Source of the DNA: Phallusia mammillata
Taxonomy: Eukaryota; Chordata; Ascidiacea; Phlebobranchia; Ascidiidae
DNA length: 64,000 bases
Assembly: GCA_003260075.1 (NCBI GenBank)
Contig: QLIY01000379.1
Coordinates: forward strand, 1 to 64,000
Reading direction: 5' to 3'
In this document: positions 21,350 to 33,762 of the stretch, in pieces
How the letters are laid out: every line of letters begins with the position of its first letter
Position numbering within the stretch: the stretch's first letter is position 1
Translations under genes and position numbers: made by a program
Notes under the pieces: model-generated
What the model was told of the DNA's origin: nothing
Database searches by the model: none
The model's input: only the letters and a program-made list of their open reading frames with translations

Positions 21350-23761
21350 TAAGTAAAAATTAGTCAGACAAATGAGTTTTCTATGACAAGAAGTGGTTTA
21401 ATTGCTTCAGTTATAGGTAAAAAACAAAGCGATTGTTCGTGCACTATATATACATATATATTGTTTTAGTCTTGTTTGTGACTTAATAAATTTCCTGTGA
21501 AATATTCCCACGCAATCTTACGATAAGTGATCTTACGAATCTAAACTAAATTCATTGCATGTTGTAGTAGGAATATTTTCAAAAAGAATAAATTAACTTG
21601 TAGTTGGTAATTCGACAGTTTTAATTTGCCATGGTGTTATCAGTGGTATAAATATATTTAGCTCGAAAAAATTACGAAGGGACCTATATGACAAAAAATT
21701 AAAAAAAAGTTTGAGCAGCTGGCATAGATTGAAGCTAACACAGGGCAGTGCATGACAGACTACGATGTAACATTGCCTGAAGAAAGGTCGCATAAACAAG
21801 TTCATATAAGCGATGATCCCCTTACGGCTTTAATTAAGACAAGAGTCATGTAGGTGCAAGCAGCGTGCAAAATAATAGAGTCAGAAAAATATGCATCGTG
21901 CCAACAACAGATGTTAGGTACAGCTGCTGGCGTATACACGTGGCAATTTGAGACATCAATTATTGTGCTATATATGGAAACATGTTGTTATGTTGTGTAT
22001 ACGGATGTTGTTGTATATTAGATTATTAAAATCCGATGATGGATCAGTGAGTTTCCGGATATCCGCTTTTGGATTACCATTTGTTAACGTGTGATAGCTT
22101 TGTACGTGAAATATGTAATTGTGAGACAAATTGTTAGGCTGTTTTAAGCAATATTACCGGATATATGTTCAGATCTATTTTCAGCCATTGCAGAAATGCA
22201 TTAAAATACACTTCCAAACTGACAAAAATCGATGTATTTTACAGTGAGAAACATATTTTTAACACAGGTGGGTGTATTATTGTGCTTGATTGTAACAATT
22301 AGCAAGAAATAAGATAAAACAAAACAAAATTATTCTGAATTGAGAAAAAACACATCATAGCTCCAAACGATGTATAAGTATAAACATGTTTGAAGTATTA
22401 TTTGGCAATCTAGTCGGTTTCAAATTCACTTTTTAACTTTTCTTGTGCGATCACTAATGACCTGGTCACGTATTTATTTCTTTTTTCTTCTTGCAAAGGT
22501 GCGATAGAAGCGTGTGTCTGGTGTTTACTGACTGTAGTTGGCGACTAACAGCTAACTTCCTGGGGACAAACACAGCTAGCTGACACAATAGTGCCATGGA
22601 GGCCAAGATCTCCCGCATCGAGGTCCAACAATCTTACATCGCCATTTTTGTTTCTAAGATCATTGCTGGTCATGTCTCGGTCCACGGCCTTTAATCACTT
22701 TCAATCCATTGGGGAGCGATTGTAGAACACGACACAATGGTTTGCAATCGTTGGAGCGCAAAACGAGGAAAGGGTGGAGCGGTAAATTGGTAATTGCTTG
22801 GTTACAGCTAGTTACGCATTCTTTCATGTGAAAAACGCATGACCAAAGCGTTATTTGCAACTAGAAAGTATCTGAGGCAAGACGTTTGTATCAGACAGTT
22901 TCAGTACTTCAGACTTTTGTTAAAAAGGTATTTGTGGGAAACGTTTTTTTAATACTTAGTACAGAATGTAGAGGTTTATTAGGTGTATTGATCTTTTTAG
23001 CAGTACTTTTCCAACAGCTAATATTTGTGAAGAAATTGTCAAAGCAATATGTTTTCTTTTGCCTCGTTGAGGATATAACCTACTTGTTGACTTGCTAACA
23101 ATGTTAATGTTCTTTGAGCGACAATGGCACTTGTTACGTCAATTAATCATCAATGTTACGTCACAAAGCAACTTGAACAACTTTCGATTGGATATTGCAC
23201 AATAGATTGTAAATTATTTTGACTATACAGTTAAAGTGGGTATTTGTGGTAGTCACTATTGGAAATATGAATGTTCTATTTTGTATTTAGTAAAGATTTG
23301 TCAAAAAAATACATTTCGACTTGTAAAAAGCTTTTTACAATCTTTTTAATTCCAATTCTTTGATACAAAAAATCTCATGTAAAATTTTGAATATACTCAT
23401 CAAGGTATAATCTTAAGAACCCATCATAGGCACTCAAGTTTTGAAAACCCTCACAAAATATGTTTTCACATAGAAGTTGTTGGTTTGCTACCTTACAGAA
23501 TCAGTCATGCGTATCGGGTTAAGCACCACTTATCTATACTAAGCCTACGTGATTTTTCGATTCCGGAGGCAGTTCACAACGTTTAAAAACAGTGACACAG
23601 CTAATTTTAAAAGTTGTTCAATTGCCAGATGAAATTACTGTTTTAACGGTAGCCTACGTTACTGTTTTAAGTGTGATATTACTGTACTATTTACACGTTG
23701 ACATAAAATGAGAGAAATAGCCGTAATTAAATTGATTATATTGGCGCTTATAGTGAATAGG

Positions 23762-23937
23762 CAGTGGTTGGATTCAGGCGGTTCGCACAGGTTCCTATAG
23801 AACCGTCTCACGAAATTTTATGAGATCAGCGAACAAGTTGGGATTACTATTCGATGGACTTTTTGTAACAGAACTGGCTGAAAAATATGACTTTTGCGAT
23901 AGAACTGGTTGACAAAAAAAATTAAACCCCACCACTG
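23762..23937. mobile_element. hAT-type MITE, CAGTGGTKGGATTCA family, copy 1
   Basis: 176 bp. Left end CAGTGGTTGGATTCA, right end ACCCCACCACTG inverse. Target duplication TGAATAGG / GGAATAGG (7/8). Internal blocks GGTTCGC, GAACCGTCTCACGAAATTTTATGAGATCAGCGAAC (partly) are shared with the copies at 29635 and 53116. Confidence 0.75.
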
Positions 23938-26292
23938 GGAATAGGGCCTTATGCACTATATTTGACCAAAGAAATAGCTCCCAGAGCCGCGAGGAGAAAC
24001 ATTTCCTGGCAAATTGCTACTGTTACTTAAAACAGCGATTGTAAGCAAGGCCTTCTAGTTGCCAATTAGGCATAGCTACAAATGTTTTTTTTGCTGTTGT
24101 TTTGCATCGTCAATCTTTCAGGAATTGCAATAAATCGATTTTAGGGATTTTTGCTATTTCCAGGACATTTGAACAATCCAAATCCAGCATTCGTAATTGC
24201 GTTAATGCTTAAAATAGCAAAAACGATTTTTTTGTGAATCATAGAAAAAATAGAAAAAGGCGGTTACCTGTTTGTTGGTGGATGCATTCGCACTAGTGAC
24301 TAGATGTTAAGAAAACGCCGAAAATTTGTACAAGGAAATCTTGTAGTTGCAATAAACTAACATTACGACGCAATAGAATCAGTACACGCAATGCTAGAAT
24401 AGTACGGTGTTGTTGCCATTCATTCTAGTTTAAAACTAGTTGCTGCAAAGTCTACGCTTACAGAAATTCAAGGCGGAAAATCGTTCACACAATACGCCTT
24501 GTGTTTTGATAAAGGACCAATTCTCTTAGGTTGTGTAAATTCCAAACGTACATCTCTAAATGGATGTTGCTATAAGCGCGGGCCATTAGCGGGAAGCAGC
24601 CACTAGACTAGATACCGTTCTATCGGCTTTTGAATATGCTGTGTTTAAGAATACTAACCATACATCTAAATACCAAGCACCTATCTGTTTCAAGTTGACT
24701 AAACAATAATAAAGATTTCAACCAGGTTTTTAACCTTTATGATAAAAAGAGTTTATAAAGTAGAAAATTACAAAAAAGTGCGTTTTCGTAATCTAAAAAC
24801 CTCATTTTGATTGACAATATTATGTTAAAATTCGAAAAACGCAAATAATATAGGACACTAGAACAACAGTTTTTGCACGCCAAAAGGGTTATTTTTGCTT
24901 TGCGAACCTCACGGATTTTGATAAAAAATTGCTTTATTTATTAATGCAAAATATGTACTATTGTTCTATTACGGTACCCGGTCAAATAAGGATGCTCGCG
25001 AAAAAAAACGCTAAATGTGCGCTTGTCGCTTTGTCAATAATTCATTCAGTTTACGAAATAGGGCTTAAATTGTTGCAGGGCAGATGTCAGATATGAGGAG
25101 AACGTTCATGCAGCATATAAAGGCAGACTACAGAACCAGAAATTGGTCATGTGCAAAGCCATGGGCCCAGTTATGTGGAACAAATTGGTTACGCAGTGTT
25201 GCTTCGCATACCAATAGGAGCATGAGTATTGCTTCACGTTTTTTTTGTGGTTTTGCAAGTTTAGCACGTTAGAACTTTTGTGTCGGTTTGAAAACATAAT
25301 GAAGTCAATCCTAAAAACGAAAATTGACAGAGCATAAAAAGTTTGAATGTTACTTTGTTTCTATTTTGAAGGAAAGATACATTTCTGTTGTCTTTTATAC
25401 AGGCACAGGCCTACATGTTACAAGTTACAAGCATTTAAGAACGTTTCACTATTTGGAGCATGTTAGCGTTTGCTAAAATCAAAAGAGTTGATTTAAATTC
25501 TAATGATTCCTTACTTCGTTTCAGATTGTGTTGCAATATAAGGTTGTTAAACATTAAAGCTAGGAGAAACCATTGAAATGTTTTGTTGACATCAAAGGTG
25601 AAGCTAGTTTCTACAAAAAGGCAAAAGAAATGGCCTTAGAAGACAATACAACGTTTGAAACGCAAGGTTATCCAATAACACTGGCTGCAACCATCGTACA
25701 ATGCATATTGTTATCAGGTTTGTTACGTCACTATTAACCTTTCTGTTTTTAGAATCCTTCCATATTTTGACTTTATAGAATCTAGTACAACTCATTGCTA
25801 AAGATATGCAAAAAGTAGTGTTATATTGTACTTTTAGTTATTTTGGTGAAGGGTAAAAGGGCATATAATGCAGGTCGTTGATCCGTGTACAAACGCAACG
25901 AAGCAAAAATATGATAAACGATGTTCACTAAGCTAAATTGTGGCACGTTTATCATAAGCTGCAGAACATGTTTAAAAGACTAGCAATCACTGCACTCAAA
26001 AGGCCGTAAAATTGGAGTCTTTTTCGACGCGCTAGCTTTGAATTTTCAAGTAGCACGGGTTTAGTCTTAATCCTTGTGGCATGTTATTGGGGCCAGTTTG
26101 GCATTTTTTGAAACTTTGATGCTATGTCCAGCATTTTACGAGTTCGCATTGGATAACAAACAATGAGTCGGCTGTTTTTAAACTAGTCGTTTAGGGACCC
26201 TAGTTTGAATCAAAAGTTTTGTTCCTTTAAAAGTGTTAACGTTTTTGTAGTACTTTGACAATACCGCCAGACGTTTAAAAAGCAGTTTTAAC

Positions 26293-26783
26293 TAGTGATG
26301 CACCGAACCCGCCTTAAAAGGTTCGGGCCGAAACCGAATATTGAAAAAAATATATACAGTATAATTTCTAGGGATGTGCCAAAACGGCAAATGTTCTGTT
26401 TGGTCGAGCACCGAGGGGGGGGGGGACCCAATAAATTCGGCCGAATCAGGCCGAACCTAAAGTTCCCTTTCCTATGGATGTTTTCAACTAAATCTTGTGT
26501 TGTTGATGCAAGTGAACTGGTTTATGACACTCCAAAATCCCTTTCAAAATGCGTACCTTTACTAAAGTTCTAATATTTTGCAGACAACTTGGCTCGTATT
26601 TTTTAGATGCAACAATTAGTTAATTTACAATGTTTCATATTGGCAAAATTGTCAGTTGAGGCATTAATCAAAACAGTTCGATTTCGGCCGAATGTTTCAA
26701 AAAGTTCGGGCCGAAACCGAAACATTTGAAACGGCATATTCGGCCGAAATGTTTCGGCCAACCGAAACTTCGGTGCATCACTA
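26293..26783. mobile_element. hAT-type MITE, TAGTGATGCACCGAA family, perfect duplication GTTTTAAC
   Basis: GTTTTAAC at 26285-26292 and 26784-26791 flank inverted ends TAGTGATGCACCGAA and TTCGGTGCATCACTA. Multiple TTCGGCCGAA palindromes lie inside. An internal block (CAAATGTTCTGTTTGGTCGA, 26389-26408) is also found near 33943, inside the CFAP53 last intron. A G run at 26415-26425 interrupts it. It lies immediately upstream of the first GPCR exon seen. Confidence 0.8.
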
Positions 26784-26863
26784 GTTTTAACCAACCTAAA
26801 TTTATACAGAAACGAAAATATGTACAACTAAACCACTTATAATATGTTTTTATTTTTCAACAG

Positions 26864-29800
26864 CTTTGATGATTTTCGGTTTGGTGTTTAACAGCGCCAT
26901 CATCTGGCTGGTTTACAAGAAACGAACTTTACGGACGATCACAAATATGTGGGTTGTGTCCTTATGTGCTAGTCAGCTACTCACAAGCGTTTTCTCCATA
27001 CCATTTATTGTCATGGCAACGGTCGTCGGAGACTGGTTGCTAGGTGAAGAATTTTGTCAGGTCTACGGCTTTTTCACGTTTATGTAAGTGGCAAAAAGTT
27101 GTTATATTTCAGTTTTTTTATTAGGAATACAGTCAATTAAAAGCTAGAAAATGTCGAACAAGCATTTCGTCCGCCAGGTTTTAAATTTAACAAATTTGCC
27201 GTTCAACTGGCGTTATGTATACTAGTTTTTTTTGAGAACTTACAATTTTGTTGACGTTTTGCCCACCAGAACGTAGGGCTTCTGCAGAGCAATAAAGTTA
27301 GTATTTGCGTGTATTTTGTTTAGCATTACTCCATTTGAACAACAATTAAGTTTGTTAAATCAAAAAACAACTCCTTGCTTGAAATAAACATGGATTTTTA
27401 AATACTTAGAAACAAAACTGTACAGTACATTACACCTAAGAGTTCAATGCACGCGAAACCATTTTTACAAGGCCCTGTTATTTTCGCAGATTCCGAACAG
27501 TTTCAATTTTGTCGGTAGCCGGGATTGCAATGGATCGTTATCACGTGATCAGCCGACCTTTCAGCAAACGGATGAAGAAGGGAACAGCAAAAAAGTTGAT
27601 CTTTCTTTCGTGGTGGTCGGCAGCTGTGTCTTGTGTTTTTCCTCTGACTGGACTGGGAAGGTATAGGTAAGTGCTGTCAGGTGATTCGTGTTTTTTTAAT
27701 CCCACCAACTCTATTATTTAACCTATTATATTGACTAAAAATTGCATGGATAAGTGAAAGAAGGTCTGTTAAATAAGTACAAATTAAACGTGGCATTGTA
27801 AAAAAATCTCAATCTAAATGTCTTTTGCAGGCGCCAATCTTAACCGCTAAGACATTTTTGTGCCTTAAACATTTTAGTTTTCACAAAATAAAGCACCAAA
27901 TTCCAAATTAAATTGTCACCGCGATACGATTATGTCATTTTATGGACAATTTTACTGCAGGTATTCAAATAACGGATGATTTATTTTCACAAAATAAAAC
28001 CTCAAATAACAAATTAATTGGTGACCGCGTAATAAAATTTTGTGACTTAATGAACTTTGCATATTTTAACAATAACGATTTTGTTTCAGGTATTCGAATA
28101 ACGGCCATATCTGCGGTATAAGTTGGATGCTGGGAGGTAGTGCTGCGGTTTATTCAGTTTTCTACATTACATCAGTTTACATCACCACTGGACTCGCAGC
28201 ATTTTCTTCCTACGCTCTTATATACAAGGTCAGTTGATCACCTAAACCAGTGGTTCTTAACCTTTTTATAACGGCCGAACCCCTACAATATTCTTCAGCC
28301 TTTGGTCGATACCCAAATTTACATCCTAGGTTTTAAACCCATTTTCTTTGGTGGATCATAATTAGTTTTTGTTCAAACGTAGTGGCAACAGTTACTGTTT
28401 GTCATTTTGTTATATTCTGAAATAATAGTACAAACAACTTGTTTCATGATTGCTTTAATTCCGGCAATTTTTAGTTTTTACCAAAATGAAGCATTGTCTT
28501 TTTGGCATCTGTACACAAACATGAAAAAGATGAAGTAATAGTTTTTGCTGCCAACAAAATTTCGTTGTGTTTATGCTTACGAACAACGCGAACAATGCTC
28601 TTTGTTACGTCAAAAAAAGAAAAGAAAATTTTAATGCAGGGGTGCACAACCACACCAACGGCCGCTGTTTACGTGCTTATTTATGTTTTAAAAATACTTG
28701 GTTTTATTATATCATGTATTTACCATCTAATAGCGTACCAAAAGCCCAGATTAATTTCTAGCTCGGTGCACAGATTGAGCTGCACAGCGAGGAGATCAGT
28801 CTTAAGTGTTTATGATGTCATAATCTATATTGTGATGCTTGTGGTACCTGTTTTGTTCGCATTGTTGGCACACAATAGGCGTACAAAAAGTCTGACACAT
28901 ATGGTTATTAGGCTGGTAATACTCTTTTTAGTACCCCAAAACTGTTTAGAGCAGTTTAAAGCACCCCTGCCTAAGTTTAACCTTCCAGTGTTTTGATATT
29001 TGGCAAATACAAATTGCCGTTTTTAGCCACTATAGACCCTAAAGTTTGACAAAAACGAGTATTTGTATTGTACTTCAAAAAGACCTTCGTCGAACCCCTG
29101 ATTCGGCGTTGCGGAACCCCTGGGGTTCGATCGAACCCCGGTTAAGAACCACTGACCTAAAAGTTTGCAAACTACAGGTCTACGTTTCCGCAAGTCAGCG
29201 AACCCTATATTTCCGCTATAGTTACAAAACCAGTAGAAAATTTGCTACGAGACAAAATTGTAAGTTTAGCATTGTACAATTCCGTAAAAAGTGTCATTTG
29301 AAGGTTGCGAATTGTCTTTATTTAGGTTTATAACGTCACAAAGTTTATAATGACATCACGACTTGGTTGTCGATTTCACGCGTTTTTGTTTATTGGCTGT
29401 TCTCTGCGGGTGACGTCATTGGATTACCCGAAATAGGTCAAGCGCTATGACGCCGATTTTAAAAACCTCATCTTCGGATTTATTATACTTAAGTGCGGTA
29501 TAATCCATCATCAAGTCATGCTACCAAGACTGTCTGAGCATTGCGCATTTTGTCTAGGTATTCCGCAGAAAGCCGCTTTGTTTAAGTTTATATTAAAGTA
29601 AAGTCCCCGAAGGTAAATTTGCCATGCTTTCAGGCAGTGGTGGGATTCAAATTGTTTTGCCAGTCGGTTCTATCACAAGAGTCGTATTTTTCCGCCGGTT
29701 CTGTTACAAAAAGAGTCCATTGACAGTAACCAGTAATGCTAACCGGTTTGCTGATCTCATAACATTTCGTGAGACGGTTCTATACGTTTAAAAACAGTGA

Positions 29801-32800
29801 CNACCGGTTTGCTGATCTCATAACATTTCGTGAGACGGTTCTAGAACTGGTGCGAACCGGCTGAATCCCACCACTGCTTTCAGGGCAAGTTTAATTAACC
29901 AAAATTATCAGGCATGCATACTTAGACTGTAAAAGAAATTTGGGAATACTTTTTTCTCCAAATTCTCCCAAGGGTAAATGACAAAAAAGCTACATGCACT
30001 TTAACGCTTTGTGTACCAAGTTATGATTAAGGCTATGTGTGACTGTAGTTCAACAAAATAGGTATTTTAACGATAAAATATTTTCTAGGTTACCAAATCA
30101 CAAGCTGAGAAACACAGAAAAACGGTGAAACGCAGCCACAGCAACATGGCACAACACGCTACCTCTGGCGCTCCCCCTAACGGCGAGAGTCGGGGGCAAA
30201 TCAACACGGTGAACGGTAACGCGGTGAATCCCCAGAAACGCAACTTCATGTCGTACTTCTCGTCTCGCTACAACCTCTTCACGATATCTAGTGGCCAAAC
30301 ACACGCTACGATGGATAGCAGAGCCACGCAAACTATCATCTTTGTTCTGACCGTTGGGGGGGGGGTGTCGTCTGCTGGGCCCCGTACTTTGGACACGCTC
30401 TTTATCTGGCTTTCGGTTTCCACGGTCTGCGACGCCCTACCACTATGACGTCACAATGGATCGAGTTTACACTCACGTGGCTGTCGATGAGCACGTGTGT
30501 TTGGGACCCGCTGTTGTATGGAGCTTGCACCCAGAACTTTAAAGCGCATTTTATGTAAGTAATATGTGGTGCTTTGCTGACTAATCATGACAAAGCATTT
30601 TTGGTGCTTGTTTGGATAGTTCTAACCAGGGTTGCCATACCGTCATTTTTCTATAGTTTGTCCTTATTTTGCCACATCTTCAACCATTACAAGTCATGCT
30701 ACAAGTAACATTAAACCTAGACCTGAACTGTTAAAACAAGGAGTTTCTGAAACAGATTCTTTCTGGCGAAAAATATGGCATGTGACATATCATGGCTCGT
30801 ATAAATGCAAAGATTTGTTCAAAACCGTTTGTTTCGTGGGGGGGGGGTTTTGCTGACTAATCATGACAAAGCATTTTTGTGTAGGTTCTAAAAAATTGTT
30901 TTTTTTGAAATTTCAGCATTAAGCAATTCACCAAAGGCATTATTAATAAAAAAATGCATGAAATATTAATGGTATAATGTCGTGTTTTGCAAGGTAAGGG
31001 GGGGGGGATATGGAAATTTAGTTTTTCGGTTGTCCTTATTTTGGGGTCCATGTCGATGGAAAACCCTGATTCTAATGTTTAACCGTGTTTTTAAGCAATT
31101 AGCAAAAAGTATCATTCGTAAAAAATAGCATGAAATGTTTGGTTTGCGCAGAAACCTGTTTATGTGCCGAAAGCAGGGGGGGGGGCAAAGCATTTTTTGG
31201 TGCAGGTTTTGAAAAGTTTATTTTTTTGTTAATTTTAGCATTAAGCAATTCACCAGAGGGTAAATAATAACATGAATTATTTGTGTGCGCAGAAACCTGT
31301 TTATGTGCCGAAAGCAAACACCGTTTGACCGCTCGAGGGCGTACTTGACACACGCAGCTACCAGCAACCAATCAGGAACCAGAAACTTGTCACATGCCAA
31401 CGGTGTGAGCCAATTACAGAATGCCACGCAACCATGGCACAAAAAACTCAAATCAAGTCTGAAAAGAAAATCGCACCAGGAAAATGAAGGTAACATGTTA
31501 GTGATAAAATGAAATTCAAAAACAAAACAACAAACATAGTTTAGTAAAAAACCTTTTGCTCAAAACTTGAAACTGTCTTTTTTGAAGATAAAGAGTATAA
31601 ACGGGGGTCGGCAACCTATTTTGCACTGCGGACCGTTTTTGAAACTGAAATTTTATCGCGGACCGGTCTTAAAAAAACTACAAATATTCAGGAATAAAAA
31701 CGCATCAATTAGTTTTAAAGCATGTAACCCGAAAAATTATACGGCCCGGTAAGAACTTCTCGCGGACTGGCGGTTCTGTTATAAAAATATATTATAAAAA
31801 ACATGAGAAAATTATGTTATACATAAAAAATTATAAAAATATACGACCACTGGTATAAAACAAACCTATAAATTTTGGGGTTAAAGATCTAAAAATTAAA
31901 ACACAAAGTAAAAAGCACATTAACACAGTGGCCGGCAACCGCCGTCCGTTACCAGGCCGTAAAATTGTTCAGGCTAAATACTTTGAAACATTTGGCCCTA
32001 ATATCCCAGGAATGATAAACTAATTTAAGCGTTTTTATAGCTAAATATTTGTATTTGTGAAGGCAGCTCCGCATAAAATTTCCATTTCAAAAACGGTCCG
32101 CAGTGCAAAAAAGGCAGCCGACCACCCACTAACCGATGAGAAAATATTTGTGAATTATCGTCTTTTTGGCAAATGAACACCTTCAATTTTTCTGCAGAAT
32201 GGCGTTTGTCTTTACATGGGGCTGAATCGATTCAAACTGTTACTTCCGAAGCCGGAGAAGCATCGTCAAATGGCGTCGCTGCTTTACGTCGACGTTCTAG
32301 AAGCGACGACCAACGTCAACGTTCACTGACGTCAGCACAAAACGCGTCATTCGTCATGGATGACGACAGCGACGATGACGTCATCACCTCAATTCACAAT
32401 GTTCAAGTTCATATTGAGGAAAATCCACAAGAACCGCTTCCGACTATTTCTACATTTATGACGCCACAATCGTCGCATTATGACGTCATAAACAATGGGT
32501 CTATGACGTTGCCGGATCGAAGTCGCAGAAATAAACGTGAATGTTTGGATTGTATAAATGTTCACAGGATGTACGGAATTGAGGGTATAAGTCACCACAA
32601 TGTGGCAGTTAGTGTAGTTTCCACCCTCCCACGACCCCCTAATCCCGATTTGAGCCCTCCAGCGGTGAGAAGGACTTTGCTCCCCCTGTCCCCGCAACGA
32701 TCCGCTGATCCGGTGTTATCGGATGAGTTGAGGGAAAATTCACTTTCCTGGCAAATTGCACGAAGCAGAGAAAAGCTTTACGAAAAACCTCGGAGCAAAC

Positions 32801-32829
32801 CTTTCCACCGCTCCGAAACCGATCTTTAA
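26864..32829 (+). CDS. Class A (rhodopsin-like) G-protein-coupled receptor, N-terminus not found
   Basis: Exons: 26864-27083, 27490-27666, 28090-28228, 30089-30554, 31293-31489 and 32198-32829 (TAA). TM1 MIFGLVFNSAIIWLVY has the conserved Asn; TM2 reads NMWVVSLCASQLLTSVFSIP; the first loop ends with FCQVYGFF (disulfide Cys). The TM3 end is AGIAMDRYHVISRP, the DRY motif. TM4 and TM5 follow, then a third loop of about 80 residues. TM6 contains CWAPYF (CWxP) and TM7 reads WDPLLYG (a DPxxY variant of NPxxY). A Cys follows TM7 (FINLFMCRK, possible palmitoylation), then a cytoplasmic tail of more than 260 residues. Ten G at 30356-30365 shift the frame before TM6; two, five or eight would restore it, so this looks technical. 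Similar in style to orphan amine-like receptors such as GPR161, but I cannot assign a ligand. The extracellular N-terminus must lie on an upstream exon. Confidence 0.85.
27890..28110. repeat. Tandem duplication including a 3' splice site in the GPCR third intron-exon boundary
   Basis: Two diverged copies of about 110 bases: 27885-27990 ends CTGCAGGTATTCAAATAACGGATGA, 27990-28110 ends TTTCAGGTATTCGAATAACGG and runs into the true exon at 28090. The first copy has a good AG acceptor at 27960 but its exon-like part soon diverges, so only the second is used. No G run separates the copies and divergence is high, so this duplication seems genuine. Confidence 0.55.
28248..29154. mobile_element. hAT-type element, CAGTGGTTCTTAACC ends, in GPCR intron
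   Basis: 907 bp. Left end CAGTGGTTCTTAACC, right end GGTTAAGAACCACTG. Target duplication ACCTAAAC (28240-28247) / ACCTAAAA (29155-29162), 7/8. The ends carry GAACCCC blocks in inverted order. One internal frame of about 160 codons (28502-28996) has no recognisable transposase motif, so the element is treated as non-autonomous. Confidence 0.8.
29635..29876. mobile_element. hAT-type MITE, CAGTGGTGGGATTCA family, copy 2, perfect duplication CTTTCAGG
   Basis: CTTTCAGG at 29627-29634 and 29877-29884. Ends CAGTGGTGGGATTCAA and GAATCCCACCACTG. An n at 29802 joins two partial, overlapping copies of the internal GGTTTGCTGATCTCATAACA block. The true length is probably about 180 bp, as in the copies at 23762 and 53116. 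Confidence 0.85.
30627..31068. mobile_element. hAT-type MITE, CAGGGTTGCCATACCGTC end, in GPCR intron
   Basis: Left end CAGGGTTGCCATACCGTC; right end reads GTCGATGGAAAACCCTG. Flanks GTTCTAAC (30619-30626) and ATTCTAAT (31069-31076), 6/8. G runs at 30838-30847 and 30998-31008 disturb the interior. Words such as GTCCTTATTT are shared with the element at about 49849-50224. Confidence 0.6.
31143..31184. repeat. False partial copy of the GPCR fifth exon
   Basis: 31143-31175 repeats the acceptor and first bases of the exon starting at 31293 and stops at a G run (31176-31184). It should not be annotated as an alternative exon. Confidence 0.7.
31602..32130. mobile_element. Inverted pair of GTCGGCAACC-type hAT MITE copies
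   Basis: 31602-31775 and 31926-32130 are inverted relatives of each other and of the element at 21038 (shared TTTGCACTGCGGACCGTTTT, TTTTATCGCGGACCG and ATTATACGGCCCGGTA words). They lie just before the last GPCR exon. Confidence 0.6.
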
Positions 32830-32933
32830 ATTTTCTTGTTATTTTTTGTTGTTTGTTTTTTTAACTTCACCGAATGCAATATTTCCTCACAGTTGTCATC
32901 ATACGTACCTCACCTTTTTGATGTTTGTAAAAA

Positions 32934-32939
32934 AATAAA
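32934..32939 (+). terminator. Polyadenylation signal of the GPCR gene
   Basis: AATAAA 104 bases after the GPCR stop codon, in an A-rich context. A plausible position for 3' end formation. Confidence 0.5.
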
Positions 32940-33077
32940 CAAAATTTTGTTGGCCAAATTTGTTTTAGCTATTCACCGAACATATGAGACCTAATGTCGT
33001 AGGTAGGCTATTTTTAGCATCAAAACCGCGCCGTCGAGCTGTGAAAATTTCATCGATACCACATAAGCAGTTTACTA

Positions 33078-33448
33078 CAGAGTTGTAAACGGGCCTGAAA
33101 CTGGAGCCTCAACCCGAAAGTACAAGCCCGAAACCCGTCCCGAACCGAAATCGTTTTTGGAAAGCGCGTTCAGGCCCGAAAGTTTGATTGACATGCGTAT
33201 ACTTTATTTAAAGCCTCAGAAAAGACCAAGACAACCAACACAATAGACAATTGGTCTTGAACAAGGCATTTTAGGGCTGTTTGACATTGGGCCAGTTCCA
33301 GCATGTAGCTAATTAAATCTATTAAATCTATTTGAAACAAATACTGACACAGAGTGTAAAGTCAGGCCAGAATCAAGCCCGTTATTTAAAAAAAAAAAAC
33401 TTTTTTTAAAGAAACCCAAGCCCGAACCCGGCCCGACGTACAACTCAG
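33078..33448. mobile_element. hAT-type MITE with perfect 8-bp duplication GTTTACTA
   Basis: GTTTACTA at 33070-33077 and 33449-33456. Short inverted ends CAGAGTTGTA and TACAACTCAG, with CGGGCC / GGCCCG blocks just inside. 371 bp, non-coding, between the convergent GPCR and CFAP53 genes. Confidence 0.8.
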
Positions 33449-33762
33449 GTTTACTAACATGGCATTGGCAATCACACAAAAATTAAAAACACCTAAAAAT
33501 TAAAACAAGTACAATATGGTATCTTATGGCCACAGATCACGCACAATATATGGTTAGTATTCCATGGTATGACAGCCAATAATATTATAAGTTATAAATT
33601 CGAGAAAATACAGGATTTAATTTCAGACAAAACAAAAACAACAGATATTTTTTATTGCGCTAAAATAACGGAAAACGCGTGGACTCCCAATAAGGCACAG
33701 TATCAAAAAAGTGAACAATCAATCACAGGCGACAAACACATAAGAAATGTACATGGGAGGAA

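Larger units (their letters stand above)
18888..26292. other. Gene-poor stretch between TAF11 and the GPCR
   Basis: I see no convincing gene. Long open frames are absent and none of the short ones has recognisable motifs. It contains the small elements listed separately, an 80-base G run (21268-21347) and a partial CGGTTCTCAAACTGGGGTCC hAT-like end at about 20941. The missing N-terminal exon(s) of the GPCR that begins at 26864 could lie in its right part. Confidence 0.5.

Noticed and set aside
28502-28996. 164-codon frame inside the hAT element of the GPCR intron
   Set aside because: No hAT dimerisation or catalytic motif, and the composition looks non-coding.
32173-32196. ATG at 32173 as start of a separate 218-aa gene
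   Set aside because: The acceptor at 32196-32197 joins in phase to the GPCR exon ending 31489, making this the receptor's C-terminal tail.
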